DNA from: Thereva unica
Taxonomy: Eukaryota; Arthropoda; Insecta; Diptera; Therevidae
NCBI GenBank assembly: GCA_949987705.1
Contig: OX465281.1
Span: forward strand, 190,513,112 to 190,577,111
DNA length: 64,000 nt
Direction of reading: 5' to 3'
Position numbers and translations under genes: made by a program. Shown one piece after another: positions 21,925 through 33,562 of the stretch. Below the pieces are notes generated by a model that saw only the letters and a program-made list of their open reading frames with translations, had not been told where the DNA came from and did no database searches. Positions within the stretch are counted from its first letter, which is position 1, and each line of letters opens with the position of its first letter.

Positions 21925-22155
21925 GTGAGTACCTATGTTTTTCAAAAGATGTGTAATTTAAGTAGAGTAATTAAAGAAGTTCTCTGCGGTAAGACCTATG
22001 GGGTGCGACAGCGAGGGAGGCCCAACCTTCGCTGGAAGGATGGCGTGGACCAGGACGCTCAGAGTTTAGGGATGCCAAACTGGATGACATCGGCTCAGAA
22101 TCGGGACCGGTGGAGAGAACAGTTGCGCGAGGCCAGGACCGGATCCCGGTTGTAG
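21925..22155 (+). pseudogene. LINE 3' terminal fragment (RTE-like)
   Basis: The frame encodes YGVRQRGRPNLRWKDGVDQD, then LGMPNWMTSAQNRDRWREQL. From memory this is the characteristic C-terminus of RTE/BovB-type LINE polyproteins (GRPxxRW, then LGxxNW, then A-x-dRdxWR). A stop follows, then a short GTAAGTAGTAAGTAA tail. 5'-truncated insertion. Confidence 0.65.
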
Positions 22156-22458
22156 AGCCGTTAAAGTAAGTAGTAAGTAATTAAAGGAGTTTCTGCAAAT
22201 ATCCAGAATTTGCAATAAACTGCATTTTAAATATAAAAATGCATGCAGCAAATATGTAGGCATTTATAAAAAAAAAATAGTTTTGAGAATAAAACACAAA
22301 CGTTCATGGAAAATCCACACTTAACCACACCCGTAAGAGCTAACCACACTAATCTTGATCAGGAGCGCGTTCAAAAGCCTTACTATGGTCAACCATTGTT
22401 AACTATGGTAAACTATTGTCGTCCAAAAACTCCGTGGTTAATTACATCGGAGTCAATC

Positions 22459-22549
22459 CAAAAATTCAATACTGCCGCAACACTGCGAAATTCAGCTAAA
22501 GACTTCTAATTGCTGAATTTTGCATTGTTGCGGCAGTGTTGAATTTTTG
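22459..22549. repeat. strong hairpin, about 38-bp arms
   Basis: Left arm CAAAAATTCAATACTGCCGC... pairs with GCGGCAGTGTTGAATTTTTG on the right, leaving a loop of about 15 bases. It sits in a weakly palindromic 330-bp region with GGTTAA/TTAACC motifs, so it is probably the core of a fold-back element. Confidence 0.65.
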
Positions 22550-22756
22550 AATTCACCAATAACGACGAACATAACTTTTTGGCGGTCAAAAACTTCCGTG
22601 GTTAGCCATGGTGTAGTTAAATTTTAACCGTGATCGGGAGCATGGTTAGCGATAATTAAGAAGAAATAGTATAAAAACAACTCTTTGACATTTGTTTAAT
22701 GTCAGCAATAAATAAAGTTAGTGGAATTTAATTATAATCAAAAACAATCCAATAAA

Positions 22757-22875
22757 ATACATTTTTTGCAACATTTATATTCAAAAGTGGTTGATTTATA
22801 ACAAAGCAAATTTTATGATAAGGGATAATAGTAAAGGGCTGAAATTATCCCTACATCGACTGAAAATATAAAGGT
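22757..22875 (+). repeat. diverged copy of the hAT-like arm sequence
   Basis: Contains GTGGTTGATTTATAACAAA...TTTATGATAAGGG and AAAGGGCTGAAATTATCCCT. These parallel GTGGTTGATTTGTTCTAAAT, TTTATGATAAGGGGTGATCC and GGGTTGAAACCACCCCT at about 41925-42000. Confidence 0.55.
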
Positions 22876-23253
22876 TTGTAAAAAATGTTTTTTCAACTTT
22901 ATGCTTCGAATTCGGTTTAATCAGCCAAAATAAATTATTTTCAACTACGCATAGAAAGAAGAATTTGAAAAAAGGTTGATTGCATATCTTTTTGCTCCCT
23001 TTAAAAATAATTGGCTCCCTAAAAGATTGTATGGGACGAAGTAATCAGGTAATTGGCTAGGTGGCCATAAAGGGTGCCAATACCATACTCAAGTAGACTG
23101 GCTCCCGTTCGTGAAGGTAAAGCGGCTCGCGTAGGTAAAGCTTCATTGTATGTGGTTGGCGGACTACTTGGTAAAACAATACCTGGGTTTGGAATAGTCT
23201 ATGCTGATGCGGATGCAATTATTAATGATCATGAATGTAGCGGGAGCGGAGCA

Positions 23254-23582
23254 TGCATACAGCTGGTGACATATCCAAGCGTACATGCGTTCAATTCGTT
23301 GATAAATAATATAGAAGTGTGTGTATTCAAATGCGGCCTGACGGAATGTTCCATGAATGGAATGCATGCCACGCAAAGGTCGGACTACTTTTAACTTTTT
23401 CTGTAATGCCGCATTCGAAATAGCACACACAAGTATGCACAACAAACACATGCACCTTGCATGCACTCGTTACTTAGATTTTCGGGCTATGTGCGAAAGC
23501 CGAGACGGAAAAAACCATGCAATTTTATGAACCTCTGAATGCAATGCATGTACGCTTGCATATGTTACCAGCTTACTTCCAT
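23254..23582. repeat. inverted repeat, about 45-bp arms
   Basis: 23254-23298 (AGCTGGTGACATATCCAAGC, GTACATGCGTT) is inverted at 23539-23582 (GTACGCTTGCATATGTTACC). The interior is rich in GCATGC-type motifs. It may be the core of a degraded TIR element, but I could not fix the outer ends. Confidence 0.5.
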
Positions 23583-23964
23583 GAGGCGAATGTTGTAGTA
23601 TCCATGCGGTGTATCCATGCCTGTGGCGGAAGCGTGCATACCCGTGTAGGATGCGCACTTACATGCTATACGTACTAGGTGCACCGCGTGTATGCTTTTA
23701 AGAAAATTAGCCAATAAAAATTATTTTAACTCGGTTACTTTTAGGTTTTAATGTAAATAGGAATTCATAAATATTTTCAAATAGAATTTGTATCAAGTCC
23801 GTCAGTAGATTCGTCACTATTCTTCCTGAATCTGTCGTTGGCCTGAATTTTCTCAAGCGTACTATAGATCCGACAGACTTTCCACTATATCTATTGCATA
23901 TTACTAGCCGTTGGGCACAAAAGTTTTACTTCTAAAGTGTGGTCTTAAGCACACTCATATTTTT

Positions 23965-24002
23965 TTTAAGGACTGTTTTTATTTAAAGGCGTCTTATGCT
24001 AG
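23965..24002 (+). mobile_element. Helitron 3' end remnant lacking its hairpin
   Basis: TTTTTATTTAAAGGCG is joined directly to TCTTATGCTAG before a host T. Compared with the intact end at 53807, the segment TTGCAAGGCACGCGGG is missing, so the terminal hairpin has been lost. Confidence 0.7.
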
Positions 24003-24206
24003 TATATTCGATATAAATAAAGTGTTTTAGTTTATTCAGAAGAAGTTTATAATAAACCTTTGAAATATAAAAACTCTTGTATAGAAGATCACGAAAAGAC
24101 AAACACCGGACTGTGAAAGCGAAACATTAAGAACTAATATTGAATTTATTTTCTTAAATTTAAAATGAGTTTAAAATATTTTTTTCTCTATCGTTAATAT
24201 ATTTCT
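24003..24206 (+). repeat. about 200-bp duplicated flank upstream of the Or exon
   Basis: Nearly the same sequence follows the Helitron end at 53808-54010 (shared GAAGATCACGAAAAGACAAA and CGGACTGTGAAAGCGAAACA). Similarity stops at ATATATTT, immediately before the Or splice acceptor. Confidence 0.8.
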
Positions 24207-24208
24207 AG

Positions 24209-25289
24209 CTTTATGCAATTCATCCAGATAATTGGAGCGACATTGGTAAAGTTTCAATATCTGCAGCATCCGCCATACTTTACGTTAGTTCAAACTTTCA
24301 GATAGTAGTACTTTTACTCCGACGAAAAGGTAAACACTGGGGCGATTTTTAACAGAATTAATAATAATAATTGTTTTTAGAGTTCGTCGATATTATTACA
24401 TATGTGGCAAGAGATGGAAAAAGATTTTATCTTTCAAAAGAAAAAACCGAACAACAAATTTACAAAAATTTCATATTAATAACAAAATACATCTTCGTGG
24501 TGATATATCTACCAGCGTTTGTTACAATATTGATTATGGTTTTTACATCAGCTTCAGCATTTTATAATAACGAATTATTTGAGGCTGATAATGTAATTAC
24601 TTAATTTTGTGATTCGCTGTATTCAAAATTCTCGTTTTAGCTGTTAAAGGCCGAGAGTGTGCCCGTTCTGTTCTTAATGTACCCATTTAGAAATTCAACG
24701 AAGAATTTCTTCATCGCTTACATTTATCCGTATTTTGCGTTTTTCTTGGGTGCTCTATTTGTATCTGGATGGCATATTACAATGGCGATTTTATTACTAT
24801 ATCCCAATTATGTATTCAAACTGATAAATGCGAAATTGGAGAAACTTGATGTAAGTTAGCAGTATTTATTGATTTTATAGAAATTGGTTTTTTTCTTCTT
24901 TCTTAGGAAGTTCCGGAGTCCAAAATTAACGAAGAACTTGTATCACTTATTAACCTGCAAGTTCAAACGACAAAGTATTTTTTATTCAGGCAGAATTAGT
25001 TTTTATATTGCCTTTTAATTTAATTTAAGATTTACCAAAAAAATGGAGTCTTTCATATCGGAATATGTGTTCACCGACTTTATTCTATTTTCAGTTTTGT
25101 TTTGTTTTTTACTTTATCAATTTTCAGAGGTATGTATGTACACATTAATTGCTTGATAACATAAAAATATTTTTTTTACAGAACAGCGGTAATGCAAGTT
25201 CTGACGTTGTTATTATAGTTTTATACTTTTTTGTTTCAAGCTCAATTCAACTATTTTATCATGCAATCGGAAATGATATTTACTATCAG
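24209..25289 (+). CDS. odorant receptor, six consecutive exons (N-terminal exon not found)
   Basis: Exons 24209-24329, 24381-24592, 24641-24850, 24907-24974, 25030-25129 and 25182-25289 are joined by GT-AG introns of 48-56 bp, and every phase agrees. The protein starts LYAIHPDNWSDIGK. It then has EFVDIITYVARDGKRF, a membrane segment YLPAFVTILIMVFTSASAF, then YPFRNSTKNFFIAYIYPYF. The cytoplasmic stretch ELVSLINLQVQTTK is followed by membrane segments FILFSVLFCFLLY and VVIIVLYFFVSSSIQLFYHA, ending GNDIYYQ. This is the architecture of insect odorant receptors, which form ion channels with Orco in sensory dendrites. The apparent stop at 24602 lies inside the 48-bp intron. The coding frame is open throughout. 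The start codon exon is missing; transposon-flanked DNA lies immediately upstream. The C-terminal exons are at 48721-49001. Confidence 0.85.
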
Positions 25290-26384
25290 GTAAATCATAC
25301 ATTGTTAATTCGGTAACCTTTTACAATAGGTCTGTTCCAGTACTTTTCCTGCAAAAATTTGTTGGGCAAAAACTTACTTGAATGGGATAATTTTGTCAAA
25401 AATCCAGAAAGTAAAGAAACGATTTTTGGGCAATTTCCTGCGAATCAAGAAGAAGATATCATAAATATTGATTGTCAAAAAATTGTCAATTGACAACTTG
25501 CAAAAAATCGCAGGACCGAAAACCTCCGGCTAATTCCTGCACGAGGGGAAGTGATAATTTCCCCGCTTTTTCTTGCATGAGAAAGTAAAGAAACACAAAT
25601 TGGGTGAATTCTTGCTCCCGTGGGATCCCTCATTCGAGTTCTGCAACAAAGCTAATTTGGCAAAATAAGAGACAAACGCTTCAAACAATTTGGAAAGTAA
25701 TTTCGAAATTATGTAGAATCGTTCGCACTGAATAGAAATGATTTGGCTGGTTTTCTGGCACCGCTAAAGTTTTTTCAGCCCAATATTTCGCTAGCAATTC
25801 CTTTTCTAACGTAGTCTACTAGCCCAGTTGTCAGAGTCAAATTTAGACTAAAACCCAGCAAAAAATGTGATATCGCTGAAAATTGGATCATAGGTCTTTT
25901 TTGTGTTATATCTCGACAAAAAAAAATCGAAAAACTAATTGCACCACGTGAAAGAGCGGAAAATTTCACTAAAAGTTATGTAATAACATATTTAAAAAAT
26001 TTCTTTTTATTATAAAAAATTAATAAAAATATGAAACCGAATTCGAACACTCTACGCGCGCCAAACCTCAGAATTCAAATATTCAAGCGAGACGGTCGTG
26101 GAAAAACTAAATTATCGTTGCCTAAAATGTACGCATGAATAAAATAAAAAAAAGGATTTTAAAGAGAAGACTCTAAGCTTTCTAAGGAAGCCATCAGGTT
26201 TTAATTTTTTTCTCATAGAAAACTTGACAGGAAGTTAGAATTTGTGGTGCCCGCGTACAAACTTAATTACTAAGTTTTACGCAAAGTCACACAACATATT
26301 CCGAAAACGATAAACACGATCAATAACGATCGATCGGAACACTTCAACGATCACCGAACCCAAAGTTCAGTGATCTGTGAGACG

Positions 26385-27073
26385 GGAGTCTAGTCTGGTT
26401 GCTCTGGATATCTCCAGGGCTTTCGATGGAGTTTGGCACTCAGCCCTGTTAGCTAAACTCAAAGCTATTGGAGTTGACTCAATTCTACAGAAGTGGAGTT
26501 TCCTTTCCGGCCGTTCAATCAAAGTAGTATTGGATGGCGTCAAATCCGCATCCCACCCCATCTCTGCGGGGTCCCCCAGGGGTCAATTTTATCACCGGCC
26601 CTATTTCTCATCTTTATAAATGACCTTCTTTCAATCCCCTCCAACCCACTTCTCAGCTTCGCTGACGACGGTACTCTACGTTACTCGTACAGCTTCGATG
26701 TAAGACAGACTCATGCCAGATCCTGTCTTGATGATGGCGAACTCGTCTCATTCCCTTCACCTGCAACTACCCCTTTCACGCACTCAACAAGATATGAATT
26801 CGTTTGTTAATAGAACAACTCGACTGTGAAATAATCTCTCGCAGTCAGTATTTCCGAGCTCCTACTACATCCAAGAGTTCAAACGCAGGGTTCATCACCA
26901 CCTTCTTCAATACCCCCCGTACCTTTTAACCCTTAACCACCTATACCCCACCCCCCCCATCCCTCCACCGTACTAAGCTTACTGCTAGACATTGCACCAT
27001 GACGTGACAAATGACATGACAGACTAGTAGTACAAAGGGTACTCCTGAGCTTAGCGCTGCCACATACAAAAAA
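26385..27073 (+). mobile_element. internally deleted copy of the resident LINE
   Basis: Plus-strand translation gives SLVALDISRAFDGVWHSALL, GRSIKVVLDGVKS, then in the next frame GVPQGSILSPALF and SFADDGTLRYSYSFD. After the residues CLDDGEL it jumps to LPLSRTQQDMN-like sequence and the LINE 3' UTR, ending CTGCCACATACAAAAAAA. The RT core around YADD is kept, but the region between it and the extreme C-terminus is lost. The 5' end is clipped inside the RT. It contains one frameshift. Confidence 0.85.
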
Positions 27074-28029
27074 ATCTTGCCGTTTTCTGCTCCGTCCATA
27101 TCGAGATAGCCAATTTCCGGCATCTCCGTTTATCATTTCTGTCCAAAAAGCCCCGTCGCGCGCCAAATAAAAATAATATAAATGCAATAAATAAGTTTAT
27201 ATATGTATACATCCTTACTAATATTATAAATGCGAAAGTAACTCTGTCTGTCTGTCTGTCTGTCTGTATGTTACGCTCTCACGCCTAAGCCGCTGGACAG
27301 ATTTTGATGAAATTTGCAACAGACATAGTTTAGACCTTGGAGACGGACATAGGCTACTTTTTTTTTTGGAGAAAAAAGGGTTGAAGGGGGTGAAATGGGG
27401 TTCAATAAGTTGTAATAGTCCAAGAGCCAGTGACAGATTTGCAAAGTGATTTTGCAGAGGATGGGCCTTTGATATATGTTAGATTACTTAAAGCACAACT
27501 GATTAAGACTAATCGCCAATTCGAGTCTACTTAAGTTTTTATTTTATGACCTTTTGAACTTGTAGATTTTTTGACCATGAAAAAAGTGATATTGCAGAGG
27601 ATGGGACTTGGTATATAGGTAAATTGGGTTGCTCCCACCTCATATTCCGATTGCCATCTCGTTTGGAGGTTAGGTTTGAATTTTGGGAATTTTTGAAAAT
27701 GTCGGTTTGGTCCAGTTGAACAAAGTGATATTGCAGAGGATGGGATTTGGTGTAATGGTGAGATAGACCACCAATAGCCCAAATTCGGGTGCCCATCTCA
27801 TATGTAATCAAGGTTTCCATTTTGGCGGCTTTTGATTTTTTAGCCATTTTGGGTATGACCCAAGTGATTTTGCAGAACCCAAAATTTGGACCATAGGTTC
27901 TTGGTATCTACCAAATGCTACATTTTCAATCCCATCTCCTTTCCATTAATATTTTCAGTTTAATTGAGAAAAATTGGTTGATTGACGTCAGAGCAAAATT
28001 CTAATGAAGTCCCCTAACTAAATGTTAAC

Positions 28030-28312
28030 GCCTAAACTAATTATCGTAGACCAACGTTATTAGGTTCATATTTTAGTTAAATGTGTATTATTTTATTTAG
28101 CATAAAGAGCAAAAACTTGAGTGATTTCGTTTATAAGATATGTATATTAGGTTCAAAATATGAGCAAAATGCTAAAATATTAGGATTTTCCTCACGCTTT
28201 TAACTAAATACCTTCTTAACGGAATTCTTTTCTTAATATCAAATAAAATAATACACATTTATCTAAAATATGAACCTAATTATGTTGGTCTACGTTAATT
28301 AGTATAGGAGTT
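28030..28312. repeat. fold-back element, about 70-bp arms
   Basis: GTAGACCAACGTTATTAGGT...AAATGTGTATTATTTTATTT on the left is inverted at 28241-28312. The spacer is about 135 bp. It lies in the interior of the long-TIR element. Confidence 0.75.
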
Positions 28313-28373
28313 ATTTAAGTTTAAGTAGAGTTTTAAAAATTATATGTTTTTCTTTCGTAAACACCCTGTATCT

Positions 28374-31300
28374 TTTTTTTTTTTTTTATGTGGTAGTTCT
28401 AAGCTCAGGAGTCACCCTTTGTACTACTAGTCCGTCATGTCATTTGTCACGTCATGGTGCAATGTCTAGCAGTAAGCTTAGTACGGGGGAGGGGTGGGGG
28501 GAATAGGTTAAGGATTATAAAGGTACGGGGGGGTATTGAAGAAGGTGGTAATGAACCCTGCGTTTGAACTCTTGGATGTTGTAGGAGCTCGGAAATACCG
28601 GCTGCGAGAGATTATTCCACAGTCGAGTTGTTCTATTTACAAACGAATTCATATCTTGTTGAGTGCGTGAAAGGGGTAGTTGCAGGTGAAGGGAATGAGA
28701 CGAGTGGGCTAATCTGGTGTTGCGGGTATAAGATTGCCGTGGAGGCAGGAGAGCGTTTAACTCGAAGGAACAGTCACTATGATAGTAGCGATAAAATTTT
28801 GTCAGTGCTGCTACATTCCTACGTTGGCTCAGGGGGTCGATGGTGGAGCAAGCGGAATCGTCATTAATTAACTTAAGGGCCCTTTTTTGGACCTTATCTA
28901 ACCATGCTAAGGTGGTTATTGGAGCACCGCCCCAAACGAGGGAGTTATATTCGAGAAGAGGCCGAATGTAGGATTTATAAATAACAGCACGGGCCGATGG
29001 CTGGAGGAGGAACTTGCACCTCTTAAGAAATCCCAAACACTGGGATGCTTGTTTGGCGATTTGGAATATGTGATCATTCCATCGCAAGTCTTTGGCTAAT
29101 GTCACGCCTAAGATGTGGAGGGATGGGTCGGCCTTTAGTTCAACGTCATCCACTGTCAAGGATGGTGAGGTGTTGAACTTCTTTTTTGAGATAAGACAGT
29201 ACTTGGTTTTGGAGGGGTTGAATTCGACACGATTCTTCTCTCCCCAATCTAGAATTAGTTTGATGTCTTTTTTAATAGAGTTGAACATTAGTTCACGATC
29301 ATCAAGACAGGATCTGGCTTGTGTCTGTCTTGTATCGAAGCTGTACGAGTACCGTAAAGTACCGTCGTCAGCGAAGCTGAGAAGTGGGTTGGAGGGGATT
29401 GAAAGAAGGTCATTTATAAAGATAAGAAATAGGGCCGGTGATAAAATTGACCCCTGGGGGACCCCCGCAGAGATGGGGTGAGATTCAGATTTGACGCCAT
29501 CCAAAACTACCTTAATTGAACGGCCGGAAAGGAAACTCTCAACCCACTTATAGAGAAGCGAGTCAATTCCAATAGCTTGGAGTTTAGCTAACAAGGCTGA
29601 GTACCATACTCTATCAAAAGCCTTGGAGATATCCAAAGCAACCAAACTAGATTCACCAGATCCATGCAAACTTCGGTTGAGGTGTTCTGTAAGGCAAACT
29701 AAAAGATCACCAGTGGATCTTTTTTGTCGGAAGCCGTATTGTTTGTCGTTTATAAGTTGGTTGGATTCTAGATATCCCATAAGCTTTTTGTTAATTATCG
29801 TCTCCATGGTTTTGGAGAGGATAGAAGTGATTGCTATTGGGCGGTAGTTGGAGGGAAGGCTGGAGTTACCTTTTTTCGGTATTGGCTGCACATGAGCAAG
29901 TTTCCAAGAGTCTGGATAAACTCCGGAAGAGTATGATAGGGCAAAAAGTTTGCGCAGAGGTTTAGCCAAAGGTGAGGCGCATTGTTTTAAGACGATAGGG
30001 GGTATATTATCGGGTCCAGTGGATTTGTTGACATCGAGCTCCTTGAGGCACCTGTACACCTCACGAGTCCTGAAGAAAACCCTGTCCATTAAATGAGCGC
30101 TGTGCTCGAGGACGGGGGGTAGCGTATCATTTTGGGGTAGAGAAGAATTTGAAGCAAACAGAGATGCTAATAAATCGGCCTTGGATTTTCTGTCTGTTAT
30201 CACCTTTTCATCGTGGATGAATGAAGGAGTTGTGGAGGTGGTGAAATTCTTCTTGATGGAACTTACCAAGGACCAGAAGTTTTTGCTACCAGAGGTTGCA
30301 TTAAGGAGTTTACTTCTCAACTTGCTGTCAAATAAATTTTTGACATTCCTGATGGTGACTTTACAGGAATTTCTCAGTTTTATATACTCTGCACGGAGCG
30401 ATTCACTCGGGGAGCTCTTGTAAGCTCGAAAGGCGGCTTCTTTATTTCTGATTGCATTCATACACTCCTGATTAAACCATCTGTTGGGCCTAGCCTTCAC
30501 AGATTTAGTAGAATGAGGAATGAACAAATGCATTCCTGCCTGTATGATTCTAGTGATACTGATAGCGGCAGAGTTGACGTTTTTATTACGGAAACACTGG
30601 TTCCAGTCAGTAGATTGGAAAAAATTAGTAAGCCCCAGCCAATTGGCCTTCCCATAATGCCATACAGTTCTTCTGACTGGTTTGGGAGGGGTGGGAAATT
30701 TGAAAGGGAAGCTAGCGCTAACTAAGCAGTGGTCCGAATTGCCGAGAGGTGAATCAACTGTGACGGTATATCGTGCTGGATGAGAAGTAAGGAAAAGATC
30801 AAGGAGATATCTTCCTTGATCAGCAACATCAGGGACTCTTGTGGGATGATCCACAATTTGATGCAAGTTATTGATGTCTGCAAAGAGCTCGACGTCCTTG
30901 CCAGAAGCACTGGTGCCATTTGAGTAAGTCAGCCAGTTTACATTGTGAACATTGAAATCACCCGCAACGATGATTTCACACTCAGGATTGGACGATAAAA
31001 ATCCCGAGATTTGTTCGGAAATAGTATCAAATGATGAAGTGGAGGCTTCGTTACTTATGTTAGGGCTTCTGTATAGGAAGCAAAAGAATATGACGTGGTT
31101 TCGGATGATGATTTTAACCCAAAGTGAGTTAAAATCTGAAGAAGTGCTTTTGCATATTTCATAATGAGCCACGTCATCCCTAACTTAGATGGCAATGCCC
31201 CTATGGGGAGAGAGATTATGCACTAAAGTGTACCCCGATATCTGATATTGACTTAAGTCATTATCGGGTGATATTTGGGTTTCACTAAGTGCGAGGATTG

Positions 31301-31700
31301 GGGGTTTAAAGTTTAATAAGTGGCACTCAACAAAAGAGAAGTTCGCATGAAGTCCACGAATGTTACAAAAGTCAATAACAAAGCTTGACTTGTAACGGGA
31401 CTCCGGTTGCGCGGGTTCAATCGCCACATTCTTAGAGTTATTTCCCGGAATTACATCTGCCGCAGCCATCAAAGTCAACGAAATTTGCCTGCGTTAAAGT
31501 GTTATGCCTTTTGAAACGAGGCAAATTTCGTCGACCGACAGATTTCGGGTGCGACACTTGCAGGTCCGAGAATCGAGTGAGGGTAGGAGTGGGGATAATA
31601 GGTTCCTCTCTAGAGCTTTTTTTGTCTCCAAATATATCCAATCACCCCTAAAAATATTAGCCACGTTGTCCAACAAAGAATTTATTGAACGTCTGAAGAC
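28374..31700 (-). mobile_element. nearly full-length LINE (CR1/Jockey-group, poly(A))
   Basis: The minus-strand element ends with a 3' UTR (ATGACGTGACAAATGACATG... CCTGAGCTTAGAACTACCAC) and poly(A), seen as T-run 28374-28388. It carries one long ORF (28515-31478). Its 5' leader extends at least to about 31560, because a related leader motif occurs in the SINE at 39162-39640. The exact 5' end was not fixed, and no separate gag-like ORF1 was recognised. At least four other copies or fragments are in the window (4186-5106, 26385-27073, 48481-48570, 55205-56990). Confidence 0.85.
28515..31478 (-). pseudogene. LINE endonuclease-reverse transcriptase, one in-frame stop
   Basis: The first 97 codons (31478-31188) encode the start of an apurinic-like endonuclease: DFCNIRGLHANF and LALSETQIS. 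A single TAA at 31187-31185 interrupts RGIAI*VRDDVAHYEI, and the same frame continues for 885 codons. In that part the endonuclease motifs are AGDFNVHNVNW (about residue 71) and GNSDHC (about 146). The RT motifs are QYGFRQKRST, LDISKAFDRVW (about 519), GVPQGSILSPALF (about 571) and SFADD (about 601). The end is RTTRLWNNLSQPVFPSSYN. All catalytic residues appear present, so the copy is a young pseudogene. The protein would nick target DNA and prime reverse transcription. Clade (CR1-like rather than Jockey) is uncertain. Confidence 0.9.
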
Positions 31701-31859
31701 CCATACAACTTGCGGATTAGGGGGTATGAGTATTTGAAATCTTTAAAACGGAATAACTCATGAATGGAAACTCCTATGGAAAATTTGCTGGTTTTAGGGG
31801 TGCAACCAATTTCCCGACACTTTTTAAAAAAAAAACTCTACTTACTAAAAAGATTAAAA

Positions 31860-32690
31860 AAAAAAAAAAATTGGCAGTTATAGGGACTGCCGATAGAAGT
31901 GAAAACTTAGAACTTAGTTGTTGAAATTCGATTCTTTTGAAGTAATACAAAATTCTATATTTCTTGAAAGGACTAAATCTTTTTGATTGCACTATTTTCA
32001 TTAGGACATTAACCAACTTATTAAAATATGTAGCACAAGTAACTGCGTCTTCATTAATAAGTGTACTTTTTTCTATAAAATTTAATGCTGCTGCATCTTC
32101 AACCGATATCTCAGAATTATTTTTTAAATTATGTAATAATTGTAGTAATTTTGACCATCCTATTTCATTAGCACTTTTGTAAAAAAGATACAATCGGGTT
32201 ATGGTAACTAAAGTAAGAAATGAAAATGTTTGATTCGAATTTATCTAAGTATCGCGTAAAAACCGCATCGATCGTCGTTTTATATTTGGTAGTACTAAGT
32301 TTCCGATCATTGGACATATTTAAATTAAGTGTTGTATTTAAAAATTCAATTAATGGTAGCTATCATCTGCAAAGTTAATATTGAAGTCTCCACTTAAAAT
32401 CATCGGTACATTATCATATTTTTCGCCGAATCTTTTTTCGAGAATTTCAGAACCTTCTTTTGTATAAATCATCAAATTTTCGAATAAAAATTGTTGTATC
32501 TGTCTCATAGATTTTCCAGGCGAAATATAAACGGCAACCATTAATACGTATTGCCCATTCTCGGAACTGCAACGAGCAACGCATATTTCGCCTATATCAG
32601 AAACATTAACACCAATGCATCTAGTGAATTTAGTATGTATGTCCATATATGAAGTAATGAAGTGTGACGTTCAAAATGACTGGTTTTATA
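31860..32690 (-). pseudogene. Helentron endonuclease joined to Rep fragment
   Basis: From 32646 the minus strand gives ISPGKSMRQIQQFLFE and MILSGDFNINFAD. After a frameshift near 32355 it gives TTIDAVFTRYLDK and ISYFSYHNP, the end of a Helentron endonuclease. It then runs directly into NEIGWSKLLQLLHNL, INEDAVTCATYFNKLVNVLM and YYFKRIEFQQ. That is the replication-protein region just before the HUH motif and stops where HUH would begin (RGSPHAH in relatives). Endonuclease normally lies at the far C-terminus, so this order is inverted. Confidence 0.7.
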
Positions 32691-32699
32691 TTTTCATTT

Positions 32700-33371
32700 T
32701 CGATACTTAATTGAATAATAGTAGGCGGTCAGATTTATTTTTTTATTCAAAATCAAAAAGTTTTTGATTATAATCGATTGAGCGCGTGCGCCAGTCATGA
32801 GCATGTCGGTGACGCGAACCCATAACATTTTCCCCTATCAAAAAGTGCCCAACGCGGCTAAAGAAGTTTTCACTTCAAAAATAATGAGTTAACATTTAGT
32901 TAGAGGTCAAACAAAAAAAAAAATTTAATTTTTTTTTATTTCCCTCTAGGCATCATTACAGCCCTGTGTTAAAGGCAGGATGACGTGAAATGTTTCTACC
33001 TGCATCCCTTGCGTGTGCTTTCTTATATAATATCTTCAACTTTCTCTTTTTTGCGTTTTATTCAAATGGACCAAGTTTGCTTTTTGTTTTAATTTCTTTC
33101 AGTTAACGTGGTTATTTGAAATGCTTGTTAAAAAAAATTAAAAAAATGTCTGGGGGTGGGGATATAGCAACTATGACCCTGATAGCGATAGTTAATGAGC
33201 CTATCATATTTATGTATATAAAAAATAATATTAGTATTTATTATTATGAATATACAAATAACAAATTTGAAAATTGGAAAAAAGAAAATCAATTTATTTA
33301 TGATAAAAGTACGAGTATATCACTCATTATTTATCTGAAAATTATGTTTTACTTTTATTTCTTCTTCTTCT
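32700..33371. other. no gene seen
   Basis: AT-rich interior of the long-TIR element. The 166-codon frame at 33116-33616 is low-complexity and not credible. Confidence 0.5.
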
Positions 33372-33562
33372 TTGATCCGTTAGCTGGAGGTCCGAGCGGG
33401 ACGTGTCCGCAACGGATACGCTGCTGTCGGTGCCGCTTTGAAAAATGCGGTTCCTTACCTAGTTTCTTCGGTCATCATAGTGAACGATTCTGGTCAACTC
33501 GGCAGGTCGACCACCCTCCTCCTTTCACACCCCAGGCTTGGGACCATGCGACGGTCGAGTTT
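33372..33562 (-). repeat. GC-rich patch, possible retroelement 3' end
   Basis: About 190 bp of clearly higher GC in an AT-rich setting. On the minus strand it starts CGACCGTCGCATGGTCCCAA and ends GATCAAAGAAGAAGAAGAA, which resembles a LINE or SINE tail. No protein motif. Low confidence. Confidence 0.3.

Noticed and set aside
24602..24604. Nonsense mutation in the odorant receptor
   Set aside because: The TAA lies in a 48-bp GT-AG intron that keeps the reading frame.
30181..31164. Plus-strand frames across the large LINE (for example 29092-29481)
   Set aside because: They are antisense to the minus-strand endonuclease-RT gene.
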